Assembly: GCA_958510825.1 (NCBI GenBank)
Contig: OY294045.1
Coordinates: 94,176,988 to 94,240,987 of the forward strand
Source of the DNA: Brachypterus glaber
Lineage: Eukaryota > Arthropoda > Insecta > Coleoptera > Kateretidae
Direction of reading: 5' to 3'
DNA: 64,000 nt
Shown here: in pieces, positions 1 to 10,382 of the stretch
Layout: every line of letters begins with the position of its first letter
Numbering within the stretch: position 1 is the stretch's first letter
Made by a program: the position numbers and the translations under genes
The notes under the pieces: model-generated
Database searches by the model: none
What the model was told of the DNA's origin: nothing
The model's input: the letters and a program-made list of their open reading frames with translations, nothing else

Positions 1-143
1 AGCGTTGGTGTAAACTTTACACACTGGATGTAAAAATATAATACACACCGCATTTATATTAACGCTTCGAGTGTAAATTCACATCAGCAGCAGCTGCAAG
101 TAAATTACCCATGCACGTGGAGGTAAAAATTTATCTTAGTGCA

Positions 144-881
144 TAGGCGTGCGAAATGCCTGTGGCTTACCACATTTTTGTCCAAAACTTTTTTCATTGT
201 AATTTTGATGCATTCTTTTTACAAATTATGTATTCTTTGAGTAAAAGTACATGGAAAAGATTCTCTTAGTGTAATAGAGTAAAAGCAACTGTTTTCGAGA
301 AAAATCCATTAAAAAAATACAGGACATGACCCTAAAAAGTGTTACTATTTAAAGAGTCCATAACTTACTTAATATTTATTTTTGGGCCAGGGTGTGCCAA
401 ACTTTTTTTCTTAGTTTTTAATGTGGAATCGTCCTGTACTGTTAAATTATTTTATTAGCGCCTTTTTTGGGCCCTATTTAAGAGACCTATATTTAATGGG
501 CCGTAAGTCGATTAAGACCGATTTGGGGCCCTATGTTTATATAAACTTTTTTTCATATTTTTTGTTTATGTTTGTTTTTTAACCTCGTACTATTCTACTT
601 AATTAAGCATCCCCTAAGTCCAGGACTTGTGTGGGCTAGTAGTAGAGGGAACCACCGGCTTTAATTGACTTTCGAACCAATATATCTAGGGAGTACGCCT
701 TCGCCAAATTTCAATTATTAATTAACTAAAAAAGGCAATCGGCGCCAGTGAGGTTTGAACTCACGATCATTAGCTCAGTGTCAATGCTATATCGATGCCT
801 TGGACCGCTGAACTAATTCTCCTCCCATTTTGATGTACTATATGTACCTTTAAGGATGGACGCGAGTTCTGGGACCCCCTG
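144..881 (-). mobile_element. TA-flanked MITE, partial, interrupted by a SINE
   Basis: This is a diverged reverse-strand copy of the element at 41210-41992. Matching landmarks are GGATGGACGCGAGTTCTGGG near 854-873, the GGGCCCTATGTTTATAT stretch near 526-542, AGAGTCCATAACTTAC near 353-368 and TAGGCGTGCGAAAT at 144-157. The outer end reads GGGACCCCCTG followed by TA at 882-883, matching the CAGGGTGTCCCAGAAC end of the other copy. About 160-320 does not align by eye, so the inner limit is uncertain. No coding capacity is visible. Positions 1-140 hold nothing I recognise. Confidence 0.55.
573..828 (-). mobile_element. tRNA-derived SINE (reverse strand)
   Basis: Read on the minus strand, the head carries an A-box-like TAGTTCAGCGG (from 804-814) and a B-box-like GAGTTCAAACC (about 750-760), spaced as in a tRNA gene. 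The body then runs to a T-rich edge near 575. The presumed acceptor strands (GGGAGGA and GGCGCC) do not pair, so this is not a working tRNA. The insert interrupts the 41-kb-type MITE, whose flanks resume on both sides. Element ends are estimates. Confidence 0.5.
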
Positions 882-1364
882 TATACAGTGTGTACTAATA
901 AAAATAAATATATTTATATGCAGAGACGTCAAATAAACGAGTAGAGAAGTAAAAGAGAAGAGAACTAAAAGAGCAGAGATGTAAAAGAGTATAGATGTGA
1001 GTGCTTCATTTTAAAATATAAATTAAATAAAACTTAATATCGTCGGCTTACAAGTAAAGAGCACTAAGTCCAAAAACATGGTTTTGAGATATTGACAAAT
1101 TTAACTTTCACTGTTGTTTTTTAATTTTTGTAATAATTGTTACAAAAATGCACGTTTCGCCAAACAAACACTCAGTCGCTTAGTGCAGAAACATTTGAAA
1201 TAATCTACAAGTAAAACGCACTAAGTGCACTAAGTGACTTAGTGCCTATTGCCAGATAAAATTTTATTCAAAATCAAACTGGTGCGTTTTGTATAGTGGG
1301 TAACTCTCTTGGCAGTCCACCTAGAAGTTAGTTCGGTTTACCTGTACATAGATCATCAAATATT

Positions 1365-2619
1365 TTAATTTAAAGTAGTTTATTGACAACAAAAGTTATA
1401 CAAAAGGCCATTGACCGAGGTCCTTCAGCCAGTATTCAATATAAATAGTAATAGTAACAGTATGACTGTAAATAACAAAAATAAACTTTATGAAAAAAAA
1501 ATAAATAAATCAATAACTTATTGTTTTGCAGCAAAAAAAGAAAAAAAAAATTGTACATATATGTAAAACATTTATTCGTTCAGATCTTGTAGTAGTTCCC
1601 ATAGAGTCTTTTCTGGATATTTGGCTTTGGCAGGTCTGTTGTTGCGCTTTATACAGAATCGGTCGAACAGTGACTGGTTGAACTCTGATTTAGCAAACTT
1701 ATGTGAGAGAATTTGTAGGCGGGAGGTAATAGGAGTAGTAGATGTTAACTGAAGAAGGCGAATGTTGGAAGGATTATGCAGGGGATTGGTTGGGTGTCTA
1801 ATTTTGGTTATCCTTCGAAGAGCGGAAGTCTCTACCACACGGATATTTTCTTTTGCAGGATTGTCAGCATTTAAGAAGAGTGGATGTCCGTATTCCAGGA
1901 GTGGTCTGCAGATAGCTTTGTAGATTTTACTGGCGGTGTATGTGCTAATGCCACAGTCTTTATAGGTGAGGCTTCGGAAGTGGCTCGCTCTGCTGATGGT
2001 TGCGTTTTTAATGTTTTTGGAATGGAGGTTGAAATTCAGTTTCTGTTCCAAAACAATGCCTAAATACTTCACATCAGAAGACGGGAAGATGATCTCGTTC
2101 ATCAGCGATATTGTGGGTGAGTTTGGTGTGTTTCGATGGTTAAAAATTATTAGTTGGGACTTCCGTGCGTTAACAATCTGTCTCCACTTCTTGTACCAGC
2201 GGGCTATAGAGTTGGCCAGCGTTTGCAGTGTTTCCATAGTCTTCCTAAGTGTTTTCTTGTGGGCAAGCAGAGCTGCGTCGTCAGCGAATTGAAGAAGGTA
2301 GGATTCAGGATCAAAGTGATTTATATCATTAGAGAGATAACAGTAGAGATCGAAGCAAAATATGTTGAACAGGAGGGGGGAAAGAGGGGAGCCTTGAGGG
2401 ACACCTTGTTCAGGAGAAAAAAAAGCAGAAAACGAGGAGTTAATTTTTACTTGGATCATTCTATTTTCCAGGAAGCCTTTAGTTATTAGGATAAGATAGT
2501 CGGGAACTTTAAGTGACATCATTTGGAAAAGAATTCCTCTATGCCAAACACTGTCAAACGCTTTTTGAATATCGAGTAGTAGTGCTGCTGATTTTTTACC
2601 CTCTAGTTTTGTGGTTTGA
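1365..2619 (-). mobile_element. 5'-truncated LINE with 13-bp TSD
   Basis: ATCATCAAATATT occurs at 1352-1364 and again at 2620-2632, flanking a reverse-strand non-LTR retrotransposon. The 3' end (low coordinates) has an AATAAA signal about 15 bases from the junction. The 5' end is truncated inside the reverse transcriptase. Truncation plus a 13-bp target duplication is the expected product of target-primed reverse transcription. The element sits inside the TIR element at 1040-2699. Confidence 0.8.
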
Positions 2620-2627
2620 ATCATCAA
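1572..2627 (-). CDS. LINE reverse transcriptase, C-terminal two thirds (Jockey-like)
   Basis: Partial pol protein of a non-LTR retrotransposon; it would copy element RNA into DNA at a nicked target. Visible RT motifs in order: LLLDIQKAFDSVWH (catalytic Asp near residue 19), QGVPQGSPLSPLLFN (74-88), FADD (114-117) and a KYLGIVLEQ thumb-side motif (187-195), followed by the long LINE C-terminal region ending in a natural stop. The frame is open for about 350 codons with no internal stop, so the copy is fairly young. No real start exists: the first codon is TTG and lies in the target duplication, because the endonuclease domain, RT fingers and any ORF1 are missing. Clade assignment to Jockey or a relative rests on motif style only. 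As truncated, it should be inactive. Confidence 0.85.
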   Translation of the reverse strand: MMIQTTKLEGKKSAALLLDIQKAFDSVWHRGILFQMMSLKVPDYLILITKGFLENRMIQVKINSSFSAFFSPEQGVPQGSPLSPLLFNIFCFDLYCYLSNDINHFDPESYLLQFADDAALLAHKKTLRKTMETLQTLANSIARWYKKWRQIVNARKSQLIIFNHRNTPNSPTISLMNEIIFPSSDVKYLGIVLEQKLNFNLHSKNIKNATISRASHFRSLTYKDCGISTYTASKIYKAICRPLLEYGHPLFLNADNPAKENIRVVETSALRRITKIRHPTNPLHNPSNIRLLQLTSTTPITSRLQILSHKFAKSEFNQSLFDRFCIKRNNRPAKAKYPEKTLWELLQDLNE

Positions 2628-3141
2628 ATATTAATTACAGTACCCTAAAAATCCCATTTTTGCAAAAAAGTGACTTAGTGCTTACTTGTAAGCCGACGAT
2701 ATAAAAATTAAACTCAAAATAATCTAGTTTCTAAAAGCTAATATTACTTATTGCATATGATAACATCTTAAACTTAATAAGTATCAATGAATTTATTGTA
2801 TAATAATTATTTAAATTTTTCTCGCTAGAAACTAGCAGTGGTATAGAATTACCTAATTATTATGCAAGTGCGCCTTATCTCTAAAGAAGCAGTAGTATAC
2901 ACTAGGTAGTAGCCGGCTACTCACTATAGATATCATATTACATTAAATTTATTTTTGAGATTAAACTTCCATATTTGGTTTAAACAAGCCGTGAAGATAT
3001 GTAATGCTTCGCAATCTATAGTACACTCTTAATAATGGATAGTATATTGCGTAACTTCTGCACTAATAATAATACACACATTTTTTTTTTGTCAAGGTCG
3101 AATGGTCCCATTCGGTGATGTGGGATTGCCTCCGAAACATC

Positions 3142-3288
3142 GTTTTTCTACGACTGCTTTAGAATGTAAGCAAATTCACACACTTTTCAGACACAGAATG
3201 AATCCATTCTAGCTCTAGATAGGGTATGAATATTCCGTATCAAGTGTTAGAATGAGCACATGTAGTGTCTCTTGTTTATAAATGTAGC
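3142..3288. repeat. Dispersed repeat, copy 1 of 2
   Basis: About 145 bp closely matches 12724-12866; shared landmarks are CTACGACTGCTTTAGAAT, ACAGAATGAATCCATTCTAG and TATTCCGTATCAAGTGTTAG. It contains a small palindrome (AGAATGAATCCATTCT). There is no coding potential and no class is recognised. Confidence 0.6.
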
Positions 3289-3352
3289 AAAAAAATTGGA
3301 TCTCAAATCTTGATGATTTTGGTAATTTTTAACTCATCGTATAATATTTTTT

Positions 3353-3746
3353 TGTACGACCTAGTGTACACGAAATAAAGAAAAATGCATGTTCACTATA
3401 TATCCTCGTTAGGATATATTTCTATCGCACGAGTACATAGTGCATATTCGAATGAAATGACAACTATGCACACTTATTTATCCAAACGAGTACACATAGC
3501 TTTCATTTTGACAAAAGTCATTTGACGTTTACAAAATTTGGAAATGTCAAAATTAAACACAGGTAATTCTTTAAAATATACATTTTTAAAGAGTCTAGAC
3601 TGTAGATCGAACAAAAAATGTTGTTCGCAACTCGTTTGCGACAAGTCCTTAGTGCACTCGAATGATTTTTTGACTTCGCTTCGCGTCGTCAAAAAAACTT
3701 CATTCTCGTGCACTAAGGACTAAAGTCGCTTACTCGTTACGAAAAC
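3353..3746. repeat. CpG-tipped hairpin repeat, uninterrupted copy
   Basis: Homologous to 30842-32334, which has a LINE inside it. Two nested inverted repeats are visible. One lies around 3430-3480 (CGAGTACATAGTGCATA / ACTATGCAC). A strong one spans about 3638-3722, with arms AGTCCTTAGTGCACTCGAA and TTCTCGTGCACTAAGGACT and a tip reading GACTTCGCTTCGCGTCGTC. The AT-rich arms contrast with the CpG-rich tip. There is no coding capacity. Confidence 0.6.
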
Positions 3747-3756
3747 TACTATTCTA

Positions 3757-4642
3757 CACCTTTTCAAGTTGTAAATAGGAAAGTGAAAATTGATATTCAG
3801 AATTTGAAGTTAAATTTCAGAAAGTATAAATTGTAATTCAGATTTGCAAGTTATATTTCAGAAAGTGTAAATTGTAATTCAGATTTTCAACTTATATTTC
3901 AGAAAGTGTAAATTGTAATTCAGATTTGCAATTTATATTTCAGAAAGTATAAATTTAATTTCAGAAAGTGTAAATTATATTTCATAAAGCGAAAGGTGAA
4001 ATTCAGAAAGTGTAAATTATATTTTACAAATTATAACTTTATATTATTATTACAGGTAAATTGTATTTCAGAAAGTGTAAATTTTATTTCAGAAAGTGTA
4101 AATTAAATTTCAGAAATATTAATTTTGTTAAATGTTTAGTTTTATGTAAAAAATACATTTTATTTTAAATTTTAATTTATTGCTGTTCAATATTTAATAC
4201 CGAATATATGTATAATACATAACTGCTACTTTTTTTAAATTTTGTTGAATACAATAATACGTTCCGAAATAAAAATTATGATTTCTGATTTACAAATTAC
4301 CGTCTTCTAAAATTAATTTACACTTTCTGAAATTGAATTTACAGATCCAAATTTAAATAAAATAACACATTCTGAAAATTAATTTCTACTTTCTGAAATA
4401 TAATTTACACTTTCTGAATTTCAACTTACGCTTTCTGAAATATATATTTCAAATCTGAATTTCAATTTATACTTTCTGAAATACAACTTGCAAATCTGAA
4501 TTACAATTTACACTTTCTGAAATATAATTTAAAAATCTGAATTACAATTTATACTTTCTGAAATTTATTTTAAAAATCTGAATAACAAATTACACTGTCT
4601 GAAATTAATATCACACTTTCTGATTTACAACTTGAAAAGGTG
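3757..4642. mobile_element. 886-bp fold-back element built of a TTTCAGAAAGTGTAAA array
   Basis: Termini CACCTTTTCAAGTTGTAAA (3757-3775) and its inverse at 4624-4642 are bordered by TA on both sides. The left half has about eight spaced copies of TTTCAGAAAGTGTAAATT, alternating with a TAATTCAGATTT spacer. The right half has the same motif inverted (ATTTACACTTTCTGAAAT). The middle (about 4100-4300) is ordinary AT-rich DNA. TA flanks suggest mobilisation by a Tc1/mariner-type transposase; no transposase is encoded. Confidence 0.65.
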
Positions 4643-4938
4643 TAGTATGTAGTGCCGTGAAGAGTATAATAACGACCTTTTTTCCTATATTGTCTTGAAC
4701 AGTTTAAGTTAAACGGGATGTCCTATAACTTTTATGATAACACCTAGTTTATATATGTTTACGGCGCATCAGATGAATTTTTATTACTTCGTGTCTTCTC
4801 CATGTGGATTAAACTACTGCACCGGTGAATATATGTTTCGAACTTTTAAATTTATAGCCTGCACAAGTAAAGGTTCGTGCAGGAGGCGCCTCGTACCCGC
4901 TGTGGCACACTAGTCAAATTTAATGTTTATGGTGGCCA

Positions 4939-5487
4939 CAAAGAACTTTTACCTCAAAAAGGAACATGATGAAATCTACCGTATGCTTTGTTTGAAGCGT
5001 GAACCAACTACGGCGAGGGGCTGGTGGGGAGTGACTATTGTTTACACTTAGTACGCGTAAAGAGAGAGAAAGAATGTGTAAACTCACAGTCTAATGTCGT
5101 AAAATGACTGACAGGGGTACAGTGTTGCCGATTGGAAACATATACTTTGGATATTTTATTGTAAATTTTAAGAAACATTAGTTCTGTATGAGTTTTATAT
5201 AAACTAGTAGTTTAATTTTAATTGATTTAAATATACTATATTATTAAACATAATTATAGTATACACAATAAAGTATTTTACAATTTTAATTTAAGTATAA
5301 TGATATGAATTCATGATAAGGTGGAAACTATGCAACATCGCTACTAGGTAGCCTGAAAGTCGACTAGCGACATCTACATTTTACACCACAAAGCTGTATC
5401 GCGATTCTGTTAGTAAATAAACAAACAAAAAGATGACACCTTTATAAAAATTGGTCTGAAATTACTTCTTGAGGTAAAAGTTCTTTG
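4939..5487. mobile_element. Non-autonomous TIR element with perfect 8-bp TSD GGTGGCCA
   Basis: The 549-bp element starts CAAAGAACTTTTACCTCAA and ends with the inverse. GGTGGCCA sits at 4931-4938 and 5488-5495. The flanking sequence has a paralogue at 5836-5957 that reads GTGGCCAAAAGAT through the site with no insertion, which acts as an empty site. An 8-bp TSD fits the hAT superfamily; the terminal bases are not diagnostic. No ORF is visible. Confidence 0.75.
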
Positions 5488-5574
5488 GGTGGCCAGAAGA
5501 TTATAAAAGTTTGAGAGGTACATTATCTATGTATATCGTGGTAAGCGAGAAGACTGTATATGCTAGTCCATTAA

Positions 5575-5657
5575 CACGTTCGCTGCCGATGACGCATACG
5601 TGGCGTCATTTGTTTTCTTTGAGAGCACTATACAAATCCCAACCGGCAGCGAACGTG
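5575..5657. mobile_element. Minimal piggyBac-type MITE
   Basis: TTAA at 5571-5574 and 5658-5661 brackets an 83-bp element with TIRs CACGTTCGCTGCCG / CGGCAGCGAACGTG and an inner GATGACGC..GCGTCAT stem. TTAA targets plus CA-starting TIRs are typical of piggyBac MITEs. A single similar end (CGTCGGCAGTCAACGTGTTA) lies near 5796-5815. Confidence 0.7.
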
Positions 5658-5835
5658 TTAAGGAAAATAACTTTTCAATAAATCGTTTTAAAGCCTAAAT
5701 ATTTCTCTACGAAATAAAATTAAATTTAATTTTCTATCTCTACTAATAAAGCAAGAAATTAACTGAACGCGACGGCTACATTCTATACCACTGTGCGTCG
5801 GCAGTCAACGTGTTAGGAAAACTAAGACTTCTTAA

Positions 5836-5957
5836 ACTTTTGCAGCAGACGCCTCTTACCCGCTGTGTCACAATGTTCATGTTTATAGTGGCCAAAAGAT
5901 AATACATAAGAGTTTGAGAGAATTTGAGATATATCGTTGTTAAGCAAGAAGACTGCA
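5836..5957. repeat. Paralogous copy of the 4860-5560 flank (empty site)
   Basis: Shares ACGCCTC..ACCCGCTGTG, TGTTTATAGTGGCCA, AGTTTGAGAG and AGCAAGAAGACTG with the sequence either side of the 4939-5487 element. It lacks that element, so it records the pre-insertion state. The nature of the duplicated unit is unknown. Confidence 0.6.
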
Positions 5958-6731
5958 TTGGCCCATAAAGACTTTGAGCCAGTTTTTTAATTAAAGTTTA
6001 AACTTTATTAAATAAACTTTTAGTTTTATAAGATAAAATATTATCAAATATTAATAATTATTAACATTTTTTTGGACCATACAGTTTCAAAAGTAACTAA
6101 GTAAATTATAACTAAATTACTTTTGAAACCTTATCTGCAATGGCCCACAAAAATGTTTATGATGTTCTGTTGCACCGTTGTTGCTAGCGTGAAAAAATAG
6201 CTATTTGAGATAGAGTAACTTTTTGGAGGTGTTACCAGCAGCTACCAGAAGCTTCATATAACTATTTGATATTGTGTAGCTTGGTTGACAAGTTGTAAAA
6301 CAACCGATTGTATAGTTTGACGCACGGATCTGTGGCTACGGGAAATATGTTTGGAATGTGTGTGCAAGTGGGAGGCCCGTTGCAGGCACGCAAGCCTTAT
6401 AACGCTTTTGACGGAAAGAAGAGAGCGCGAATGATTCCTCCCCCTTTCGTCGGAGACTTTCTTTCATGCGGAGAACTATATCCACGCGTCAAAGATCTGT
6501 ACAATGATTTTATTTATTATTCAGCTACATACCTTTTTTACTACCAAACTGTCAAACTTTTTTAGAATTCGTTCACCAACATTTTGTTTTGTCTACCTAA
6601 AAATATAAATAGTGCCTATGTGCGCTGAATTTTAATAATTGATTTGCTTCTTAACAAATATTTACCTACCATTTAGGAGTTATTATGTTGTTAGATTCAG
6701 ATAAAATAGTTTAACATAAGTGGTATATAAC

Positions 6732-7109
6732 TTTTTCTATTTTGCGACTCTTATAAGCTCATAATCACACGCATTTTGCGTGTTCTTATAGACCCATAAG
6801 AGGTTTTCTGTTGGGTTGGCAACATACAAAAGCCTATCTCTTGACGTTTTGCGTGCAAATGTCAATGTCGATTTAAAGTTTAATTTTTTACAAAATTTTG
6901 TGTTTGGGTTATTTTTTACCGTGTTAAAATTGTGGAGTGGTTAATTGCTGTGAAAAAAGAAGAGATGACTGTAAAATATATCAAAATATCATTTGTTCTT
7001 AGAATTTTAAACATAGTGTAAACTGTAATGCCAACCCAAAACAAAAATCCCTAAATCAGTCATCAATTTAGATGTAAGTTTTTTAAATTTTAGAGCAAAA
7101 TAGAAAAAA
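6732..7109. mobile_element. TIR repeat, copy 1 of 2
   Basis: Starts TTTTTCTATTTTGCGACTC and ends GAGCAAAATAGAAAAAA, giving a roughly 17-bp imperfect TIR. It is homologous throughout to 23196-23588 (shared CTTATAAGCTCATAATCACA, CGCATTTTGCGTGT and GTAATGCCAA). Both copies are followed at once by the same hairpin repeat, so the pair may be one composite unit of about 510 bp. Positions 5970-6730 hold no recognisable element. Confidence 0.5.
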
Positions 7110-7111
7110 TT

Positions 7112-7240
7112 GTATAAAGCACTCGTTTCATAACAATTTTTTAGAGCACTAGTACTTTAGAAAACTCGCCGCAAGCGGCTCGTTTTCTAAACTTGTACTC
7201 GTGCGCTAAAAACACATGTTATGAAACTAGTACTTTAATA
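7112..7240. repeat. CpG-tipped hairpin repeat (GTTTCATAAC family), copy 1
   Basis: Inverted arms of about 60 bp run from AAAGCACTCGTTTCATAAC to GTTATGAAACTAGTACTTT and close on the tip CTCGCCGCAAGCGGCTCG. Related copies lie at 23590-23722, 59958-60090, 60478-60607 and 61068-61198. It has no ORF and no recognised family. Confidence 0.65.
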
Positions 7241-7480
7241 TACTATAAAAATAAATTATTCTCGGTATTCATTTATTTTAATATCACAACAACTTCCCAT
7301 TTTAAAGTGATTCACATTTCTAAACCCTAATTATATGATTTAAATAATGACAATAACTATAGTGAATAAAAAACTCCTGAAAAACAAAACAATTAATGGA
7401 TTCTCCTAAACTAAAATACTTAGAGGGTATATGGAAAAAACGATCACATTGTCCAAAAGGTCGATGTTATAAAATTAAAA

Positions 7481-8336
7481 GTCCAGTCAAATAAGAAATG
7501 TAAAGTGCAATAATTGAACACAGTAATATTTTAAACGGTAGTAGTGGATGGTAACAGAACAGTCCTGTTAGTTTTTCATCCGGTGATTTGCGTAAGGGGT
7601 GTCCGCTATCTTGAATTTTAGGGGTGAGTGCGGTTATCTAGGTAAATATGCATCTTACGATAAAAATGCGTACACTCTAAATTTGTCGGTCAATCTTACA
7701 GTAGTTTTAACTGTAATAATTAAAGCAAATTTACAATGTCAGAATGTGAATTTACAATATTTATGAAATTAACCTCAATATTACTGGGTTTAGTAACATC
7801 TCAGCTCTTTTCCTGTCGGCATAATAATTTTGCATTAAAATTCATTCATGTGGTCCAAAAAGCCGGCACTTTTTCCCGAAAATTACAAGAGTCCGTAATA
7901 CACGTTAAATTTGATGCTTAAATTACTGTGAAATCACAGGTAAAAATTCACATTTTTACAGATACCTGTGAATTTACAGTACTGATTTAAATTTACCACT
8001 TTCTTTGCTGGCAACATATGACCTACTTTATTTGCTGTAAAATTACCATATTTGCATTTAAAGTGTATAACCAATTTTGTTAAGGAGCAAATTGTCACGA
8101 ATTCTTGTAAAAATCATTTTTTCCTTATATCGAGTTATATTCAAAAATTGCCATGTTGGAGGTATTTTTTTTTTTTTTTTTTGATTTTTTAGCCAAATTA
8201 TTTATCGAAGGATAAAAGTGTTTACGAGCAAACTTGTAGCTTTTGAAATTCTATATAAGTTTCATATAATGAATTTTCAGGTATTTTGGTATGGTTACAG
8301 AGGGTGCAACTCGCCCTCTGTAATCGTACCAAAAAA
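7481..8336. mobile_element. Fold-back element, one arm and loop (46009-46899 family)
   Basis: Begins GTCCAGTCAAATA, exactly like the complete copy at 46009, and shares GGTAGTAGTGGATGGTAACA and CAGTCCTGTTAGTTTTTCA. It reaches the central palindrome near 8287-8336, where the CAGAGGG..CCCTCTG stem lies. The second arm is absent. A roughly 300-bp insertion relative to the 46-kb copy (about 7690-7990) contains CACAGGTAAAAATTCAC-like palindromes. There is no real coding sequence. Confidence 0.6.
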
Positions 8337-8901
8337 TTCGTAATAGCTATTTTTATAACAAGTATGGAAAGAGGCTCTTTTCCGCATTGCATTTGGACTT
8401 AGCCGTGACGGGGCACATTGTCGCATTTGTCGAGACACAAAAAATATCATAACTGTAATACCCTATAAATTTTTCCATGTTTTATCTTATACTATTATTA
8501 CTGAAACGGCAGCTAAAATTACAATTTTGTCATTTAAAAAAAAACAAAACAAAGGAAAAAACTGACTGTGAATGAAAAGTGCGACAATTAGCCCCAGTAA
8601 CCCCTACTTGACGATTTCTAAGTCACCCATTAACAATTTACAATAACACATTTTGAATATTGTGTTTTTTAATATTTTAAATATTTTAGATTTTAAGCTT
8701 TCACGGCCATTAAGATATAAAGAACTTTCACTTTCGGGTTTAGACCGTGTTAATGGATTTTCACTTTCCGACGTTTCGTCTCTTACTACTAGAGACATCT
8801 TCAGGGATTAATCTGAAACTAAGTTTCGAATCAACTTGTGTCACTATTTATGACGAGTTGTGGTTATTCACCCGTGACGAGCTTTTTCCTATCAAAGACT
8901 T

Positions 8902-9105
8902 TCATATTGCAGGTAAGTGGTAACCAGTGTCCCGATTGATATTGTTAGGATGCTTGATGATTTCTATCGATTCCCGTATCTTCCTTGGCATTTTTCTGTT
9001 TTCTGTTAATATTTGTTTTGTTTCAGACAAATTGATTTTATGACCTGTTTCATGTACATGTTCGGCTACTGCCGATAAGGAAATTTGTTTCTTTCTTATA
9101 TTATA
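8902..9105 (-). pseudogene. PLE C-terminal fragment, mirror copy
   Basis: Minus-strand twin of 9121-9378, with the same AVAEHVHETGHKINLS and KIRESIEIIKHPNNINR stretches. It ends early because the Trp codon TGG of the other arm is TGA here, just after GYHLPAI. That single difference shows the arms are not perfectly identical. Confidence 0.7.
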
Positions 9106-9120
9106 TATATAAGAAATATA

Positions 9121-9378
9121 TATAATATAAGAAAGAAACAAATTTCCTTATCGGCAGTAGCCGAACATGTACATGAAACAGGTCATAAAATCAATTTGTC
9201 TGAAACAAAACAAATATTAACAGAAAACAGAAAAATGCCAAGGAAGATACGGGAATCGATAGAAATCATCAAGCATCCTAACAATATCAATCGGGACACT
9301 GGTTACCACTTACCTGCAATATGGAAGTCTTTGATAGGAAAAAGCTCGTCACGGGTGAATAACCACAACTCGTCATAA
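9121..9378 (+). pseudogene. PLE polyprotein, C-terminal fragment (GIY-YIG side)
   Basis: Encodes the last part of a Penelope-like polyprotein: SLSAVAEHVHETGHKI, then PRKIRESIEIIKHPNNIN and GYHLPAIWKSLI. The AEH..TGH and R..IRE..EI.KHP..N.. patterns are characteristic of the region at and after the GIY-YIG endonuclease in PLEs. The reverse transcriptase and the GIY and YIG motifs themselves are missing, so no activity is expected. The frame runs from the palindrome centre to a stop at 9376-9378. Confidence 0.75.
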
Positions 9379-9715
9379 ATAGTGACACAAGTTGATTCGA
9401 AACTTAGTTTCAGATTAATCCTTGAAGATGTCTCTAGTAGTAAGAGACGAAACGTCGGAAAGTGAAAATCCATTAACACGGTCTAAACCCGAAAGTGAAA
9501 GTTCTTTATATTTTAAATATTACTTATATTAAGGATGTGTTCTTTTTTTAATCTGCAGCAATTTTTTAACCAAAATAGATTTTCTTGAATGAAATAACTA
9601 AAAAACAAATAAATTATATACCTAAATATTTAGTCCATTTTAGATTCAATGGACTGCCGCACATTTTAGGTAAAAATAACATTTTAGATTATATTTTAAA
9701 TTACATGAAGGTAAG

Positions 9716-9721
9716 ATATAT

Positions 9722-9752
<31 letters not shown>

Positions 9753-10119
9753 TTCACAAACTATACAGGATATACCCAATTACATAGCTCGAAATAAGCT
9801 AAAAATAAAACTCAATAGAATAACAACTAAAAATATTAATATATACAGTATTTACATATTTACATTTATACAAGATTTACAGCAGTTCATTAAAAAAACT
9901 TTTAATTGAGCTAATGCTACAGTTGAAAATGTCCAGTCTGCGATGAATATCATTATAGTTTTTACACATTATATTAACTGTTGCATACTTGCTAATATCA
10001 GTTCTGAATTTTTTTAAGTAAAAAAATGTTAAGTTTCTGGACGTGTTTTTCGGGACATTAAATCTAAGCATAAGTAAGAGTTCGCTGCATTTAACTCTGT
10101 TATTTAATAGTTTATGTAG

Positions 10120-10121
<2 letters not shown>
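9716..10121 (-). mobile_element. LINE 3' fragment with (TTTA)n tail
   Basis: On the minus strand the fragment ends in a TAAA microsatellite (plus strand TTTATTTA.. at about 9718-9755), the kind of 3' tail seen on the LINE at 16745-18705. The coding part at 9877-10071 reads VPKNTSRNLTFFYLKKFRT and NIMCKNYNDI. This resembles the C-terminus of the RT at 30938-31825 (VPRNNSRDVDTFYNNFART / YIMCNNFN). It is truncated at the AT microsatellite. Confidence 0.6.
9877..10071 (-). pseudogene. LINE reverse transcriptase, extreme C-terminus
   Basis: A remnant of about 64 codons, ending in a natural stop, similar to the C-terminal tail of the RT at 30938-31825. No catalytic motif remains. It is recognised only through that local comparison and its 3' tail context. 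Confidence 0.5.

Positions 10122-10194
<73 letters not shown>
10122..10194. repeat. (AT)n microsatellite
   Basis: About 36 uninterrupted AT units immediately beside the LINE fragment. Confidence 0.95.
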
Positions 10195-10197
<3 letters not shown>

Positions 10198-10382
10198 AAA
10201 AACTATTTTTTTTTAAATTTTTATAACAGTACAGTAGGTCTAAAGTTTCCTAGGGAACGTATGACCTACTCCTTAATTTGACAGTCATTGATAATACCCC
10301 GTTGTGTGTGAAGATTTTGTACTTGTTTTTGTGTTTAATAAGCTGTTTTATGTATTCTTTAATAATTTTGCAAAAAATGTAG

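Larger units (their letters stand above)
1040..2699. mobile_element. TIR element with TA flanks, split by a LINE
   Basis: The left end TCGTCGGCTTACAAGTAA (1040-1057) recurs inverted at the right end (about 2682-2699), each bordered by TA. Beside both termini are repeats of CACTAAGT / ACTTAGTG. Without the LINE at 1365-2619 and its duplicated target the element would be about 390 bp. There is no transposase, so it is a non-autonomous, mariner-like MITE by TSD type. Positions 884-1037 between this and the previous element hold a short GAGAAGTAAAAGAG-like low-complexity run. Confidence 0.6.
8717..9510. mobile_element. Head-to-head palindrome of two PLE 3' ends
   Basis: The left arm (8717-9110, minus) and right arm (9112-9510, plus) are inverted copies of one Penelope-like 3' segment of about 395 bp, meeting at an AT palindrome centred near 9111. 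Each arm holds the end of the GIY-YIG region, then a CTGAAGA-stem-GAAACGTCGG tail typical of PLE 3' ends. The arms differ by only a few bases. An assembly artefact cannot be excluded. Confidence 0.75.

Noticed and set aside
6308..6565. 85-codon plus-strand frame in a locally GC-richer stretch
   Set aside because: No recognisable domain, no splice or promoter support and no homologue in the window; length is compatible with chance.
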